Source of the DNA: Myxococcus stipitatus DSM 14675
Lineage (GTDB): Bacteria > Myxococcota > Myxococcia > Myxococcales > Myxococcaceae
DNA length: 64,000 bases
Assembly: GCF_000331735.1 (NCBI RefSeq)
Contig: NC_020126.1
Coordinates: forward strand, 6,404,501-6,468,500
Reading direction: 5' to 3'
This document shows positions 25,039 through 33,900 of this stretch, piece after piece. Numbering within the stretch: position 1 is the first letter of the stretch; the number at the start of each line of letters is the position of its first letter. Position numbers and translations under genes: made by a program. The notes beneath the pieces were generated by a model. The model made no database searches. It was not told the origin of the DNA and saw only the letters and a program-made list of their open reading frames with translations.

Positions 25039-28000
25039 TCACCTGAGATGCGCCACCGCGCGAGGCGAGTCCGCGGTGGCCGGGACCCGTCGCTGCTCCG
25101 CCTCCAACCGGTCCAGCCGTCGCAGCTCCGCGCGCGCGCCAATGGACTCGAAGATGTCCCGCGCGCGGGCGAGGAACTCCTCGCGCCGGTGCGGCAGCGC
25201 CACCGCGGCGTCGTGGTACGCGACGCCCGTCTCCCAGCGGTTGGGCGTGTCCTCCAGGCAGGCGATGGCGCGCAGGAACAAGGGCTCCGCGGCGTGCACG
25301 CCCTTGCGCAAGGCCAGCGCTCGCGCCGTCACACGCAGCGCGGGCCCCTTCAGGTAGGGATAGCGCCGCGCGAGCAGGCGCGCCTTGAACAGGCAGCGCT
25401 GGACGATGCGCCACAGCGTCTCCTTCGGCACCGCCATGGCCCCCTGCTCCAGCGCGAACAGCGCGCCCTCCGCCGCGCCCACCAGGCCAATCTGGAGGAA
25501 GGGCACCAGGACGGGATAGCGCCACAGGGCCTCGACCGCGCGCACCGCCATCAGTCCGGCTTCCTCCACCTGGTGCTCGAGCACCGTCACGTTGACCAGG
25601 TGGTTGAGGCTTGCGCACTGGTTGGCCAGGTCCTGCACCTCGATGCTGATGCGCAGCCCCTGCTCCAGCTCGGCGCACAGCTCGCCGACTTCGCCCTCGC
25701 CGCGCAGGTAGCGACACATGGGCACCCACGAGTGCGCCCAGCCCTGGTGCATCAGCGCGTGGAGGTCCGCGCCCGTCTTCCCCATCTCCACGAAGATCTT
25801 CTCGGCGCTCTCGAAGCGCGACGAGAAGAAGTGGCTGGCGCCCAGCATCATCAGCGCCGTCTGCACCTCCCACATGTCTCGCACGTGGCGCAGCAGCGCC
25901 ATGGCCTGCTCCGCGTAGTACGTGCCGCCCGACAAGTCGTTGGTGAAGACGGCCAGCGTCGCCAGCCGGCTGAGCGCAATCCCCTCCGCCGCCGAGTCCT
26001 TCGCCCGGCGCGCATAGTCCAGCGCCCGCAGGCACCACTGCTTCGAGAAGCCCAGGAACCCCGAGCCGAACAGCAGCGCCCCATAGGAGCTGCTCGCCAG
26101 GCTCATGCCGCGCTCCCAGCGCGTGCGCTCCGCCAGGCACACCGCCACGAACGTGGCCCAGGTGAGCTTCGAGATGTCCTTGAAGTAGTAGATCTTGATG
26201 AGCGCGATGATGGTGGACAGCCGCCGCTCGTACAGCGGCTGCAAGGGCCCCAGCGGCCTCGCGAGCCAGGGGAACACGCCGTAGAGCAGGTGGAGGACGA
26301 AGGCGAGCAGCGTGCGGGACACCACGGAGAACAGGCCGCTGGGCAGGCGCAGCCCCATCAGCACCATGGCGCGCTCCAGCTCCTGGATGGCGCGCTTGGA
26401 CTCGCCCTTCTCCTGGTGCGCGCGTCCCAGCCCCAGGTGCAGCTCCGCGCGGCGCGACTGCTGGTCCTCGTCCGCCAGGCACTGCTCGAACATGTGGATG
26501 GCGCCCGCGTAGTTGCCCGCTTGCAGCAGCGTCTCCGCCAGCTCCTGCATCACCCGGCGCGTCTTGACCAGCACCTCGTCCGGGTCCAGCGACACCGTGG
26601 TCGCCAGGATTTCGATCGCCTTGTTGAAGTGGTGGACGGCGTCGTCGTTGGCGTACTGGTCCCGAGCGCTGCGTGCCGCCAGCAGCGTGTACTCCAGGCC
26701 CTTCACCTCATCGTTGCCCGCGAGGAAGTGGAACGCGAGGATACCCGCGGAGGCCACCGGGTTCTCCCCGGCCCGAGCCTCCAGGAAGCGCGCCAGCCGC
26801 CGGTGCAGGTCCTCCCGCGCCGACACCATCAGCGTGTTGTAGGCCGCGTCGCGGATGACGATGTGCTTGAAGATGCAGGTGAGCGGCTCCTCCACCTCCG
26901 TCAGGATGAGGCCCAGGTTCGTCAGCGTGTCGATGGCCTTGCGCAGCCGCTGGCGCGACAGCGAGCCGGGCGCCAGCGCCGCCACCGCGTCGAGCGAGAA
27001 GATGCGGCCGATGACGGACGACACCTTCACCACCAGCTTCTCCGTCTCGCCCAGGAGGTCGATGCGCGCGAGCACCACGTCCTGGATGGAGTCCGGCAGC
27101 ACCAGCGTCTGCAGCCCCCGCTTGAGCTCGCGCCGCTGGGCCCCGGGTGACACCGGTCCCAGGTAGCCCCCTTCCACCAGGCCCTGGACGATGGACTCCG
27201 CGAAGAACGGATTGCCCTGCACCTTCGACAGCAGCAGGTCCTCCAGCATGATGTCCGGCGGGTCCATGCGCAGGTGGACACGCAGGAGCGCCCGGGCGTC
27301 CTCGTCCTCCAGGCTGGACAGCTCCAACCTGCGCAGCGACGGCAGGCTCTCCACGTTGCGCAGCGAGTCCCCCGGCCGCATCGTCACGAGCAGCGTCAGC
27401 TTCAGCGACGTGAACCGCGTCGCCACGTACTCGATGAGGTCGATGGAGATGTTGTCGGCCCAGTGGAGGTCCTCGAAGAAGAGGAGCAGCTGCGTCTTCT
27501 GCGAGTGCTTCTCCAGGAGCTGGAAGATGATGTGGAAGACCTTCTGGTTCTTGTGGCGCGCGTCCATCGCCGCCGTGGACACGTCCTCCGGCATGGCCAT
27601 GCCCAGGAGGTTGGCCATCACCGGGACCCACTCCGGGCCCACGCCTTCCAACCCTTCCAGCCCCTGCCGCAGCCGCACCCCTTGCGTGTCCACGTCATCG
27701 CCCTCGTGCAGGCCGAACAGCTGCACGAGCACCTCCTTCCAGGGGAAGAAGGGCGTGAACATCTCGTACGAGTAGCAGATGCCGTAGAGGCACCGGGCGC
27801 CGCACGACTCGGCGTCCTCCACCACCTTGGCGCCCAGGCGCGACTTGCCGATGCCCGGCTCGCCCGACACGACACACAGCCGGCCCGTCGTGAGCTCGCG
27901 GGATTCCTTCAGCGCGAGCTGGAGCAGGCCCAGCTCGCGGACGCGGCCGATGAGGCTGCCCCGCCCCTTGACGGTGAGGCTGCGGCGCACCTCGCCCTTG

Positions 28001-29316
28001 AGCCGGTACACGGGCACCGCGCGCGAGACACCCTTGAGCGTCGCGTCCTCCACGAACTCCGTGGTGAAGCCGCCCTGCTGGAGCTTGCGCTCCGTGTGCG
28101 CGTCGATGTGGATGCCCACCGCGCTCGAGTACGTCATCAGCCGCGCGGCCAGGTTCACCACCTCGCCCAGCGCGGAGTAGCCCTTGCGCAAGGGCGAGCC
28201 CATGTCGCCGAAGTACGCGTGCCCCGTGGCGATGCCGATCTGGAGCTCGCGCACGTACGGGAAGTTCTCGCGCTCGCGCAGGATCTTGCACGCGAGCTTG
28301 CTGGCCAGCACCTCCTTGTTCTGGAGCGCCGTCGGGGCGCCGAAGAGGACGTAGAGGACGTTGCCCTTGTCCGTGAAGTCCGTCATCAGGAGCACGCCGC
28401 CGTGGTGCGCGCTCTCCCGCTGGACGTACTCGTAGAAGGCGTTGAGCTGGCGGGTGAAGCCCTCCACCTCCGACGGCGCGTGGTCCGTCTTGAAGCGCAG
28501 GAAGAAGCAGGTGAGGTCGCGGAAGTCGCCGCCCAGCTCCTGGTGCGCGCTGGTGATGCGCGTGAAGAGCACCGGATGCAAGAGCAGCGCGCACCGCCCC
28601 ACCAGCTCCTCGCCCCCCGGAGGCGAGACGGCCGGGAGCGTGCGCGCCTCCAGCGGCACGGAGGGCTCCAGGCGAAAGGCGCCGTCGCGCTCCTCGCCCA
28701 CGCGGGCCAGGTCCGGCAGCAGCGCCCACGCCTCCGGACTCAGGAGCACCTCACCGACGCGCGCCCGCTTCTCCGCGGCCACGGCCTGCTCCAGCGGCCG
28801 GCCGATGAGCGCGGGGTGCATCCACATGCCCGTGGTTCCCAGGACGATGCGGTGCGACTCGCCCACGCCCACGCCGATGCGCGACGACACGCCGAAGCGC
28901 TGCCCCAGCAGCTCCAGCCGAGAGAAGCGCGAGAGCCTGCGCTGCATGTCCAGCGCGCACCGCGCCGCGCGCGTCACCGCCTCCACCTCGCCTTCGTCCA
29001 CGACGGGCTCGAAGCACGCCAGGATGGAGTCACCCGCGAACTGGTAGATGTCCCCGCCGTGCGACTTCACGACGTCGATCATCTCCGTGTAGTAGCTGCG
29101 CAGGAGGTGCTGGAGCGCGTCGATGCCGCGCGGCCCCTCGCCGCTCAGCCCCACGACGATGGGCGTGAAGCCCGCGATGTCCAGCACCAGGATGGCGCCA
29201 CGCACCGGCTCCACCGGCGGCAGCGCATGCGCCTCCGTGTGCGCCAGCCTGCGAATCAGCGCGCCGGGGATGTAGGGGCGCAGCGAGGATAGGACCAGGT
29301 CGATGTCCGCCAACAT
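25039..29316 (-). CDS. Soluble-adenylyl-cyclase-like protein: two cyclase domains, AAA ATPase, TPR
   Basis: A 1425-residue protein with the layout of mammalian soluble adenylyl cyclase. The first class III domain (about 38-200) has both metal aspartates, D46 in VLDIAGFT and D96 in FAGDSILACF. The second (about 243-435) lacks them but has the adenine-selecting Lys317 in DKGNVLYVLFG and the Asn388/Arg392 pair in EVVNLAARL, so the two domains should complement each other in one active site making cAMP. A P-loop ATPase follows (Walker A GEPGIGKSR at 485-493, Walker B-like LLLFFEDLHWAD) and then about 700 residues of TPR-like helices. It is probably a bicarbonate- or protein-regulated cAMP switch. 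The ATG lies 10 bases after the stop of a small membrane-protein gene, so the two are probably co-expressed. Confidence 0.9.
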   Translation of the reverse strand: MLADIDLVLSSLRPYIPGALIRRLAHTEAHALPPVEPVRGAILVLDIAGFTPIVVGLSGEGPRGIDALQHLLRSYYTEMIDVVKSHGGDIYQFAGDSILACFEPVVDEGEVEAVTRAARCALDMQRRLSRFSRLELLGQRFGVSSRIGVGVGESHRIVLGTTGMWMHPALIGRPLEQAVAAEKRARVGEVLLSPEAWALLPDLARVGEERDGAFRLEPSVPLEARTLPAVSPPGGEELVGRCALLLHPVLFTRITSAHQELGGDFRDLTCFFLRFKTDHAPSEVEGFTRQLNAFYEYVQRESAHHGGVLLMTDFTDKGNVLYVLFGAPTALQNKEVLASKLACKILRERENFPYVRELQIGIATGHAYFGDMGSPLRKGYSALGEVVNLAARLMTYSSAVGIHIDAHTERKLQQGGFTTEFVEDATLKGVSRAVPVYRLKGEVRRSLTVKGRGSLIGRVRELGLLQLALKESRELTTGRLCVVSGEPGIGKSRLGAKVVEDAESCGARCLYGICYSYEMFTPFFPWKEVLVQLFGLHEGDDVDTQGVRLRQGLEGLEGVGPEWVPVMANLLGMAMPEDVSTAAMDARHKNQKVFHIIFQLLEKHSQKTQLLLFFEDLHWADNISIDLIEYVATRFTSLKLTLLVTMRPGDSLRNVESLPSLRRLELSSLEDEDARALLRVHLRMDPPDIMLEDLLLSKVQGNPFFAESIVQGLVEGGYLGPVSPGAQRRELKRGLQTLVLPDSIQDVVLARIDLLGETEKLVVKVSSVIGRIFSLDAVAALAPGSLSRQRLRKAIDTLTNLGLILTEVEEPLTCIFKHIVIRDAAYNTLMVSAREDLHRRLARFLEARAGENPVASAGILAFHFLAGNDEVKGLEYTLLAARSARDQYANDDAVHHFNKAIEILATTVSLDPDEVLVKTRRVMQELAETLLQAGNYAGAIHMFEQCLADEDQQSRRAELHLGLGRAHQEKGESKRAIQELERAMVLMGLRLPSGLFSVVSRTLLAFVLHLLYGVFPWLARPLGPLQPLYERRLSTIIALIKIYYFKDISKLTWATFVAVCLAERTRWERGMSLASSSYGALLFGSGFLGFSKQWCLRALDYARRAKDSAAEGIALSRLATLAVFTNDLSGGTYYAEQAMALLRHVRDMWEVQTALMMLGASHFFSSRFESAEKIFVEMGKTGADLHALMHQGWAHSWVPMCRYLRGEGEVGELCAELEQGLRISIEVQDLANQCASLNHLVNVTVLEHQVEEAGLMAVRAVEALWRYPVLVPFLQIGLVGAAEGALFALEQGAMAVPKETLWRIVQRCLFKARLLARRYPYLKGPALRVTARALALRKGVHAAEPLFLRAIACLEDTPNRWETGVAYHDAAVALPHRREEFLARARDIFESIGARAELRRLDRLEAEQRRVPATADSPRAVAHLR

Positions 29317-29326
29317 GCAGGCGCCC

Positions 29327-29728
29327 TCACCCCAACATCCGGAAACGAATCCACAGCGCCACCACGCCTACCCCGGCGTAGAGGAACGTCTCGGCGGTCT
29401 CCAGCGGAGGCTGGGCTTTTCGCAGCGCCCCCCACACGTGGACCCCCACCATGGCCACGCAGACCCAGCCGATGAGCTCGAAGAGGGCCGGCTGGCCCCG
29501 TGGGTCCGGAATGTACCGGACCGTCGTGAGGATGATGGCCAGCGCGACCCCACCCAGGCACCGTCCGAAGTACACCGTCAGGTCCGTGTTCCCCTCCACC
29601 GGCGCCCAGCCGAACCACCGCGCCCAGCGCAGCGGCATCAGCAGGAGCGGCAGCGCGAAGACCAGCAGGAAGAACGTCGTCGAGACGGCCAGGAACCAGC
29701 TTGCCAGTGGATAGTCGGCGCTAATCAT
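29327..29728 (-). CDS. Small four-helix membrane protein
   Basis: A 133-residue protein with four predicted membrane helices: SWFLAVSTTFFLLVFALPLL, the VALAIILTTV helix, the LFELIGWVCVAMVGVHV helix, and FLYAGVGVVALWI. It ends in RFRMLG. The family is not recognised. It stands directly upstream of the cyclase gene (10-base gap), which suggests it anchors or regulates the cyclase or simply shares the promoter. The start is uncertain: ATG at 29728 has a poor ribosome site, and an in-frame ATG about 24 codons upstream is possible. Confidence 0.7.
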   Translation of the reverse strand: MISADYPLASWFLAVSTTFFLLVFALPLLLMPLRWARWFGWAPVEGNTDLTVYFGRCLGGVALAIILTTVRYIPDPRGQPALFELIGWVCVAMVGVHVWGALRKAQPPLETAETFLYAGVGVVALWIRFRMLG

Positions 29729-29865
29729 GTCGACGCACGAGAGACGACGCGGAACCCGGGTCTTCAACGCGGAGCGGAACATGCCCCCCAAGCACCCCAT
29801 CCTAGTCGCTTTCTCCCCGTCTTCGAGCACGACCCACCAATCCAAGTTTTTCTTGCTTACTGTGT

Positions 29866-30417
29866 TCAATGGGCGTGGAGGCGAGCAGGTTCGTGGATGG
29901 CGGCGCGAATGAACTCGGTGACCCGCTCGAGCGAGTCGGTGCGTTCGATGTCGGCCGGGAAGCGGCGGAAGGCGTCGGGGGGACCAAAGAGGATGATGGG
30001 CTTGCCGTAACGGGAGCACAGGGCGGCCTCGGAGGCGGTGCCCGCGCCGCCGGGGAGCGAGACGAGGGCGTGGGGGGTGAGCACGTTGATGTGGTTGCGG
30101 CTGAGCGGCTCCGTGCCTTGCTCGCCGCTGAGGGGCAGGTGGGTGTAGATGGCCAGCTCCACGCCGGGGTTGGGGTAACCGGCTCGGGGCACGTAGTCGC
30201 CGTCCCGCACGGTGCCGGGGACGATGCCGATGGAGATGCCGCGGCGGCCCACGACGCGCACGAAGGCATCCGCCGCGGCCCGCATGACGCCGCTGCCGGC
30301 GCCGGTGAGAAGGTCGAAGCCCGCCTCGGCAATCCACCGCGCCAACGGAATGACGCGCTCCAGGTGCTCCTCCTGGCCTGAACCGAAGACTCCGATGATG
30401 TGCCGTTCCCTGCTCAT
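29866..30417 (-). CDS. LOG-like nucleotide-binding (Rossmann) protein
   Basis: A 183-residue protein of the SLOG/LOG superfamily (TIGR00725-like). It has the strand IIGVFGSG at the start, LTGAGSGVMRAAADAFV as the phosphate-binding glycine loop, GIVPGT, and ALVSLPGGAGTASEAALCSRYG, the PGGxGTxxE-type motif of this family. LOG enzymes release cytokinin bases from their nucleotides; many relatives merely bind or hydrolyse nucleotides, and members also act in defence signalling. The predicted activity is phosphoribohydrolase or nucleotide sensing. The ATG at 30417 is chosen by homology to the first strand; AAGGA lies a little far upstream. Confidence 0.85.
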   Translation of the reverse strand: MSRERHIIGVFGSGQEEHLERVIPLARWIAEAGFDLLTGAGSGVMRAAADAFVRVVGRRGISIGIVPGTVRDGDYVPRAGYPNPGVELAIYTHLPLSGEQGTEPLSRNHINVLTPHALVSLPGGAGTASEAALCSRYGKPIILFGPPDAFRRFPADIERTDSLERVTEFIRAAIHEPARLHAH

Positions 30418-30671
30418 GAAGGCCCATTCCTTCCGCGTGTGACTGGCCCTACCCGCAAGCTTCTTCCATGTGCGTCCGACGCACCCGGAGCAACCGTTCA
30501 GTGCCCCACAGGCGTCGCGTTTGCCGTTCACCGGCGGAAGGATCCACCCTCGGACAGAGGCGCAATGGACACTTGCGGGACGGCGCGCGGACACCCCCGA
30601 GCCCACCTCCCGCGGCACTCCCTGTCAGACCCCCGCCCTACCCTGCTTCACGTCAAGCCTGGAGGTCGGCC

Positions 30672-30977
30672 TTGTTCGACACCTGTGGTGGATGTGAGCG
30701 GCGCGGAAGCTCCGGTGAAATCTTCGACTGGTGCGCCAACTGTGAGCTGTCCCTGTGTCCTCGCTGCATGGCGCGAGGGTGCTGCGGCGCGAAGCCCGCG
30801 GAGTCGGGACGGGGCACGCCGCTGCTCCTGCCGGACCCGCCCTCCGAGGATGAGACTCCGCTGCCAGAGCACTTCGGTGGCAGGTGCTGCTCCAGTGCCC
30901 GCGCGGTGGCGTGCTCGTGCGCGTTCCACTGGGTCTGCGAGCGGCACGGCGACCAGCACATCGGCACCCACGACTGA
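30672..30977 (+). CDS. Cysteine-rich 101-aa protein with TTG start
   Basis: A small protein with several Cys pairs: CGGC, CANC, CPRC, a CC in RGCCGAK, another CC in GRCCSSA and a final CSC with CERH. The first four CxxC units look like a zinc-binding B-box or double zinc ribbon, and the later cysteines may form a second site. The start is taken as TTG at 30672 because GGAGG is placed exactly 7 bases before it; the reading above it is arginine/proline noise. Family unknown. It ends 16 bases before the convergent end of the giant kinase. Confidence 0.65.
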   Translation: MFDTCGGCERRGSSGEIFDWCANCELSLCPRCMARGCCGAKPAESGRGTPLLLPDPPSEDETPLPEHFGGRCCSSARAVACSCAFHWVCERHGDQHIGTHD

Positions 30978-30993
30978 GCGCTTCGCGTCCGGC

Positions 30994-33900
30994 TCAGGGC
31001 GCCTTGGCGCTGGCGTGGCGGGCCGCGTCCGCGGGGCCTTCGCTGGGGAGCTCCACCGTGAAGCGCGAGCCTTCGCCCAGCACGCTCTCCGCGCGGACCT
31101 GGCCTCCGAGCGCGGCGACGATCTCCCGGACGATGTAGAGGCCCAGGCCCAGCCCTCCGTATTCGCGGGAGGAGACGGCGCGCTCGAAGCGGCCGAAGAT
31201 GTGGGGCAGTCGCTCGGCGGGGATGCCGATGCCCTGGTCGATGACGTCCATCGACACCCGCCCCTCCCGTTGGGAGAGCCGCACCTCGATGGGATGGCCC
31301 GCGCCGAACTTGAGCGCGTTGGACATGAGGTTCGTCACCACCTGCTCCAGCCGCACGCGGTCCCACCGGCCGGTGCAGTCCGGGGCCAGCCTGAGAATCA
31401 GCTCGGACTGGGCGCGGCGGATGGCGTCGCTCAGGCCCTCCATCACGTCCCGCACCACGGCCCCCAGGTCCACCGGCTCCAGGTTCAGGTGGAGCCGCCC
31501 CGTCTGGATGCGCGACACATCCAGCAGCTCGTCGACGAGGTGCGCCAGCCTTCGCGTCTGCGCCTGCGTCGTCCGAGACGTGCGCTGCACGGCGTCCCGC
31601 GTGGGCGCCTCGCTCCGGGCCAGTCCCTGCACGGAGAGCTGGAGCGCGGTGATGGGCGTGTAGAGCTCGTGCGCGGCGATGGAGAGGAACTCATCGCGCA
31701 GCCGGATGGCCTCCTGGGACTCGTGGTACAGCCGCGCGTTGTCCAGGGCGATGGCCGCGCGGCGCGCCAGGTCCTGCGCCAGCTCCAGGTCCGCGGGGCC
31801 ATAGCGCCGGCCCGGCACCGAGGAGACCAGCGTGATGACGCCCAGCATCCGGCCTCGCGCAATCAGCGGCACCGCCATCAACGTGCGTGCCTTCATCGCG
31901 CGGATGAGCCCGACGTGGTGCGCATCGCGACACAGCCGCTCCAGGATTTCGTCGGTGAGCACGGGAATCAGCAAGGGCTGTCGGGTGCGGAGCACCTGGG
32001 TGGCGGGCTGCGAGGAGTCCCAGTGGGGGGTGTATGACTCCTGGAGCTCCCGGGCGACTCGCTCGAAGGAGGGGTCGGCGTGCGCGGTGGAGAGGCGGCG
32101 GATGCCCCCCGAGGTCTCCACCACGTCGATGGAGCAGACCGTGGCCAGGAAGGACACGGACAGCCGCGCCAGGCGCGTGAGCGTGGCCTCGAAGTCGAAG
32201 GACTCCGCGAGCACGACGCTCGACTCGGCGAGGAACCGCACGGCCTCCTCGGCGCGCTTGCGCTCCTCGAAGAGGAGGCTGTTCTCCAGCGAGATGGCCA
32301 TCTGCGAGGACAACAACTGGAGCACGCGCACCCGGTCCGGGGTGAAGGCGTGCGTGGCCAGGTTGTTCTCCAGGTAGAGCACGCCCATGGTGCGCGCGTG
32401 CCGGCGGATGGGCACCACCAGCGCCGACTTCACCCGGTGCTTCGCCACGTAGGCATCCGACACGAAGCGGCCCTGGTGCACGGCGTCCCCCAGCACCACC
32501 GCGTCTCCCGTGCGGTACGCGTGGCCGAGCAGCGACTCCGGCACCTGCTCGGAGCCCGCGAGCGGCACGTGCAGCCGGGCCATCGGCTCCCCCACCACGC
32601 CCACGGCCTCCAGCAGCAACGTGCCTTGCTCCTCCAGCGCCAGCGCGCCCCGCTGCGCGCCCGCGACCTCCAGGCACACCGCCATCAGCTTCTCCAGCAA
32701 TTGCTCCAGCGCCACCTCTCCGGACAGGGACTGCGCGGCCTTGAGGATGCTCAAGAGGTCGAGCGACGCGCCCCGGAAGTCATCTCCCGTCGGCGTGACG
32801 GCCTGGTCCCAGAGGCCGGGCTCGACGACCTGGAGGTCCGGGAACTCCTCCTGGAGCGCGGAGACCACCGACTTGGCGCCCCAGCGGGCATAGCCCTCCC
32901 TCGCCGCGCGCAGGTACAGCATGGCGACGCGCTTGCGGCCCAGCGTGCTGTAGAGGCGGCCCGCGAGCGTGTTGGCGAGCGCCTCGTCCTGCGCGAAGCC
33001 CTCCTCGCGCGCGCGGTCGATGGCCTCGTCCAGCAGCTCCGCGGCCTCCGTGAAGTGGCCATCCAAGCGCGCGCGCTCCGCGGACAGCATCAGGTGCCGA
33101 TGGCGGAAGTTCTCCGGACAGTTCGCCGTCCAGTGTCGGAAGCGCAGCCACGCCTCCTCGACCTGGGCCCGGCGTGCGCGCCGCTCCACCTCCGTGCCGC
33201 TGTCCCCTCCCGCCGACTGCACCAGCGCGCCGAAGAAGGCGTGCTCCGTCACGTTGAAGAGCGACGGCATGAAGCGCAGGTGGGGCTCGGCCGCGCGCAG
33301 CATCTCCCGCGCTCCGGCCAGGTCCCCCAGGAGATAGGACGTCTGGAGGCGCAGGATGAAGTACTGCCCCAGGATGGTCGGGTCGCTCTTCGCCTGCTCC
33401 AGGAAGGCGCAGGTGTCGAAGGTGGCGTCGTCGTAGCTCTGCCGCTCGCGGGTGCGGCCTTGCAGACACCGGACGGCCTGACGCACGGCGAGCTGGAGGT
33501 CCGCCATGGCGCGCTGGCCGCTCTTGCGGTCGAAGGCCAGCGCCGCCTCGACCTCCGCGTGGACGCGGTCCAGCTCCGTGCCCAATCGCAGGCGCGTGAA
33601 GCTGGTGCTGGCCAGCAGATACGCCACGTACTGGGGCTCGCCGCTCTCCAGGCCCGCGGCGATGCCTCTGCGCAGCAGCGGAATCGCCGAGCGGAGCGGC
33701 TCGCGCCAGTGCCGCATGTAGAAGAGGAACGCGGCCAGGACGCGGCACTCCTCCCGCGGGTCGGCGATGCGGCGGCTCAGCTCCATGCCCAGGTGGCCGA
33801 AGGGGTGGCCCGCGGCGTAGTCGCGCCGGGCCTCGCCGGAGATGAGGCCGAAGCACACGTAGGCGAAGGCGGAGTACACGCTGTTGCCGGACTTCATCGT

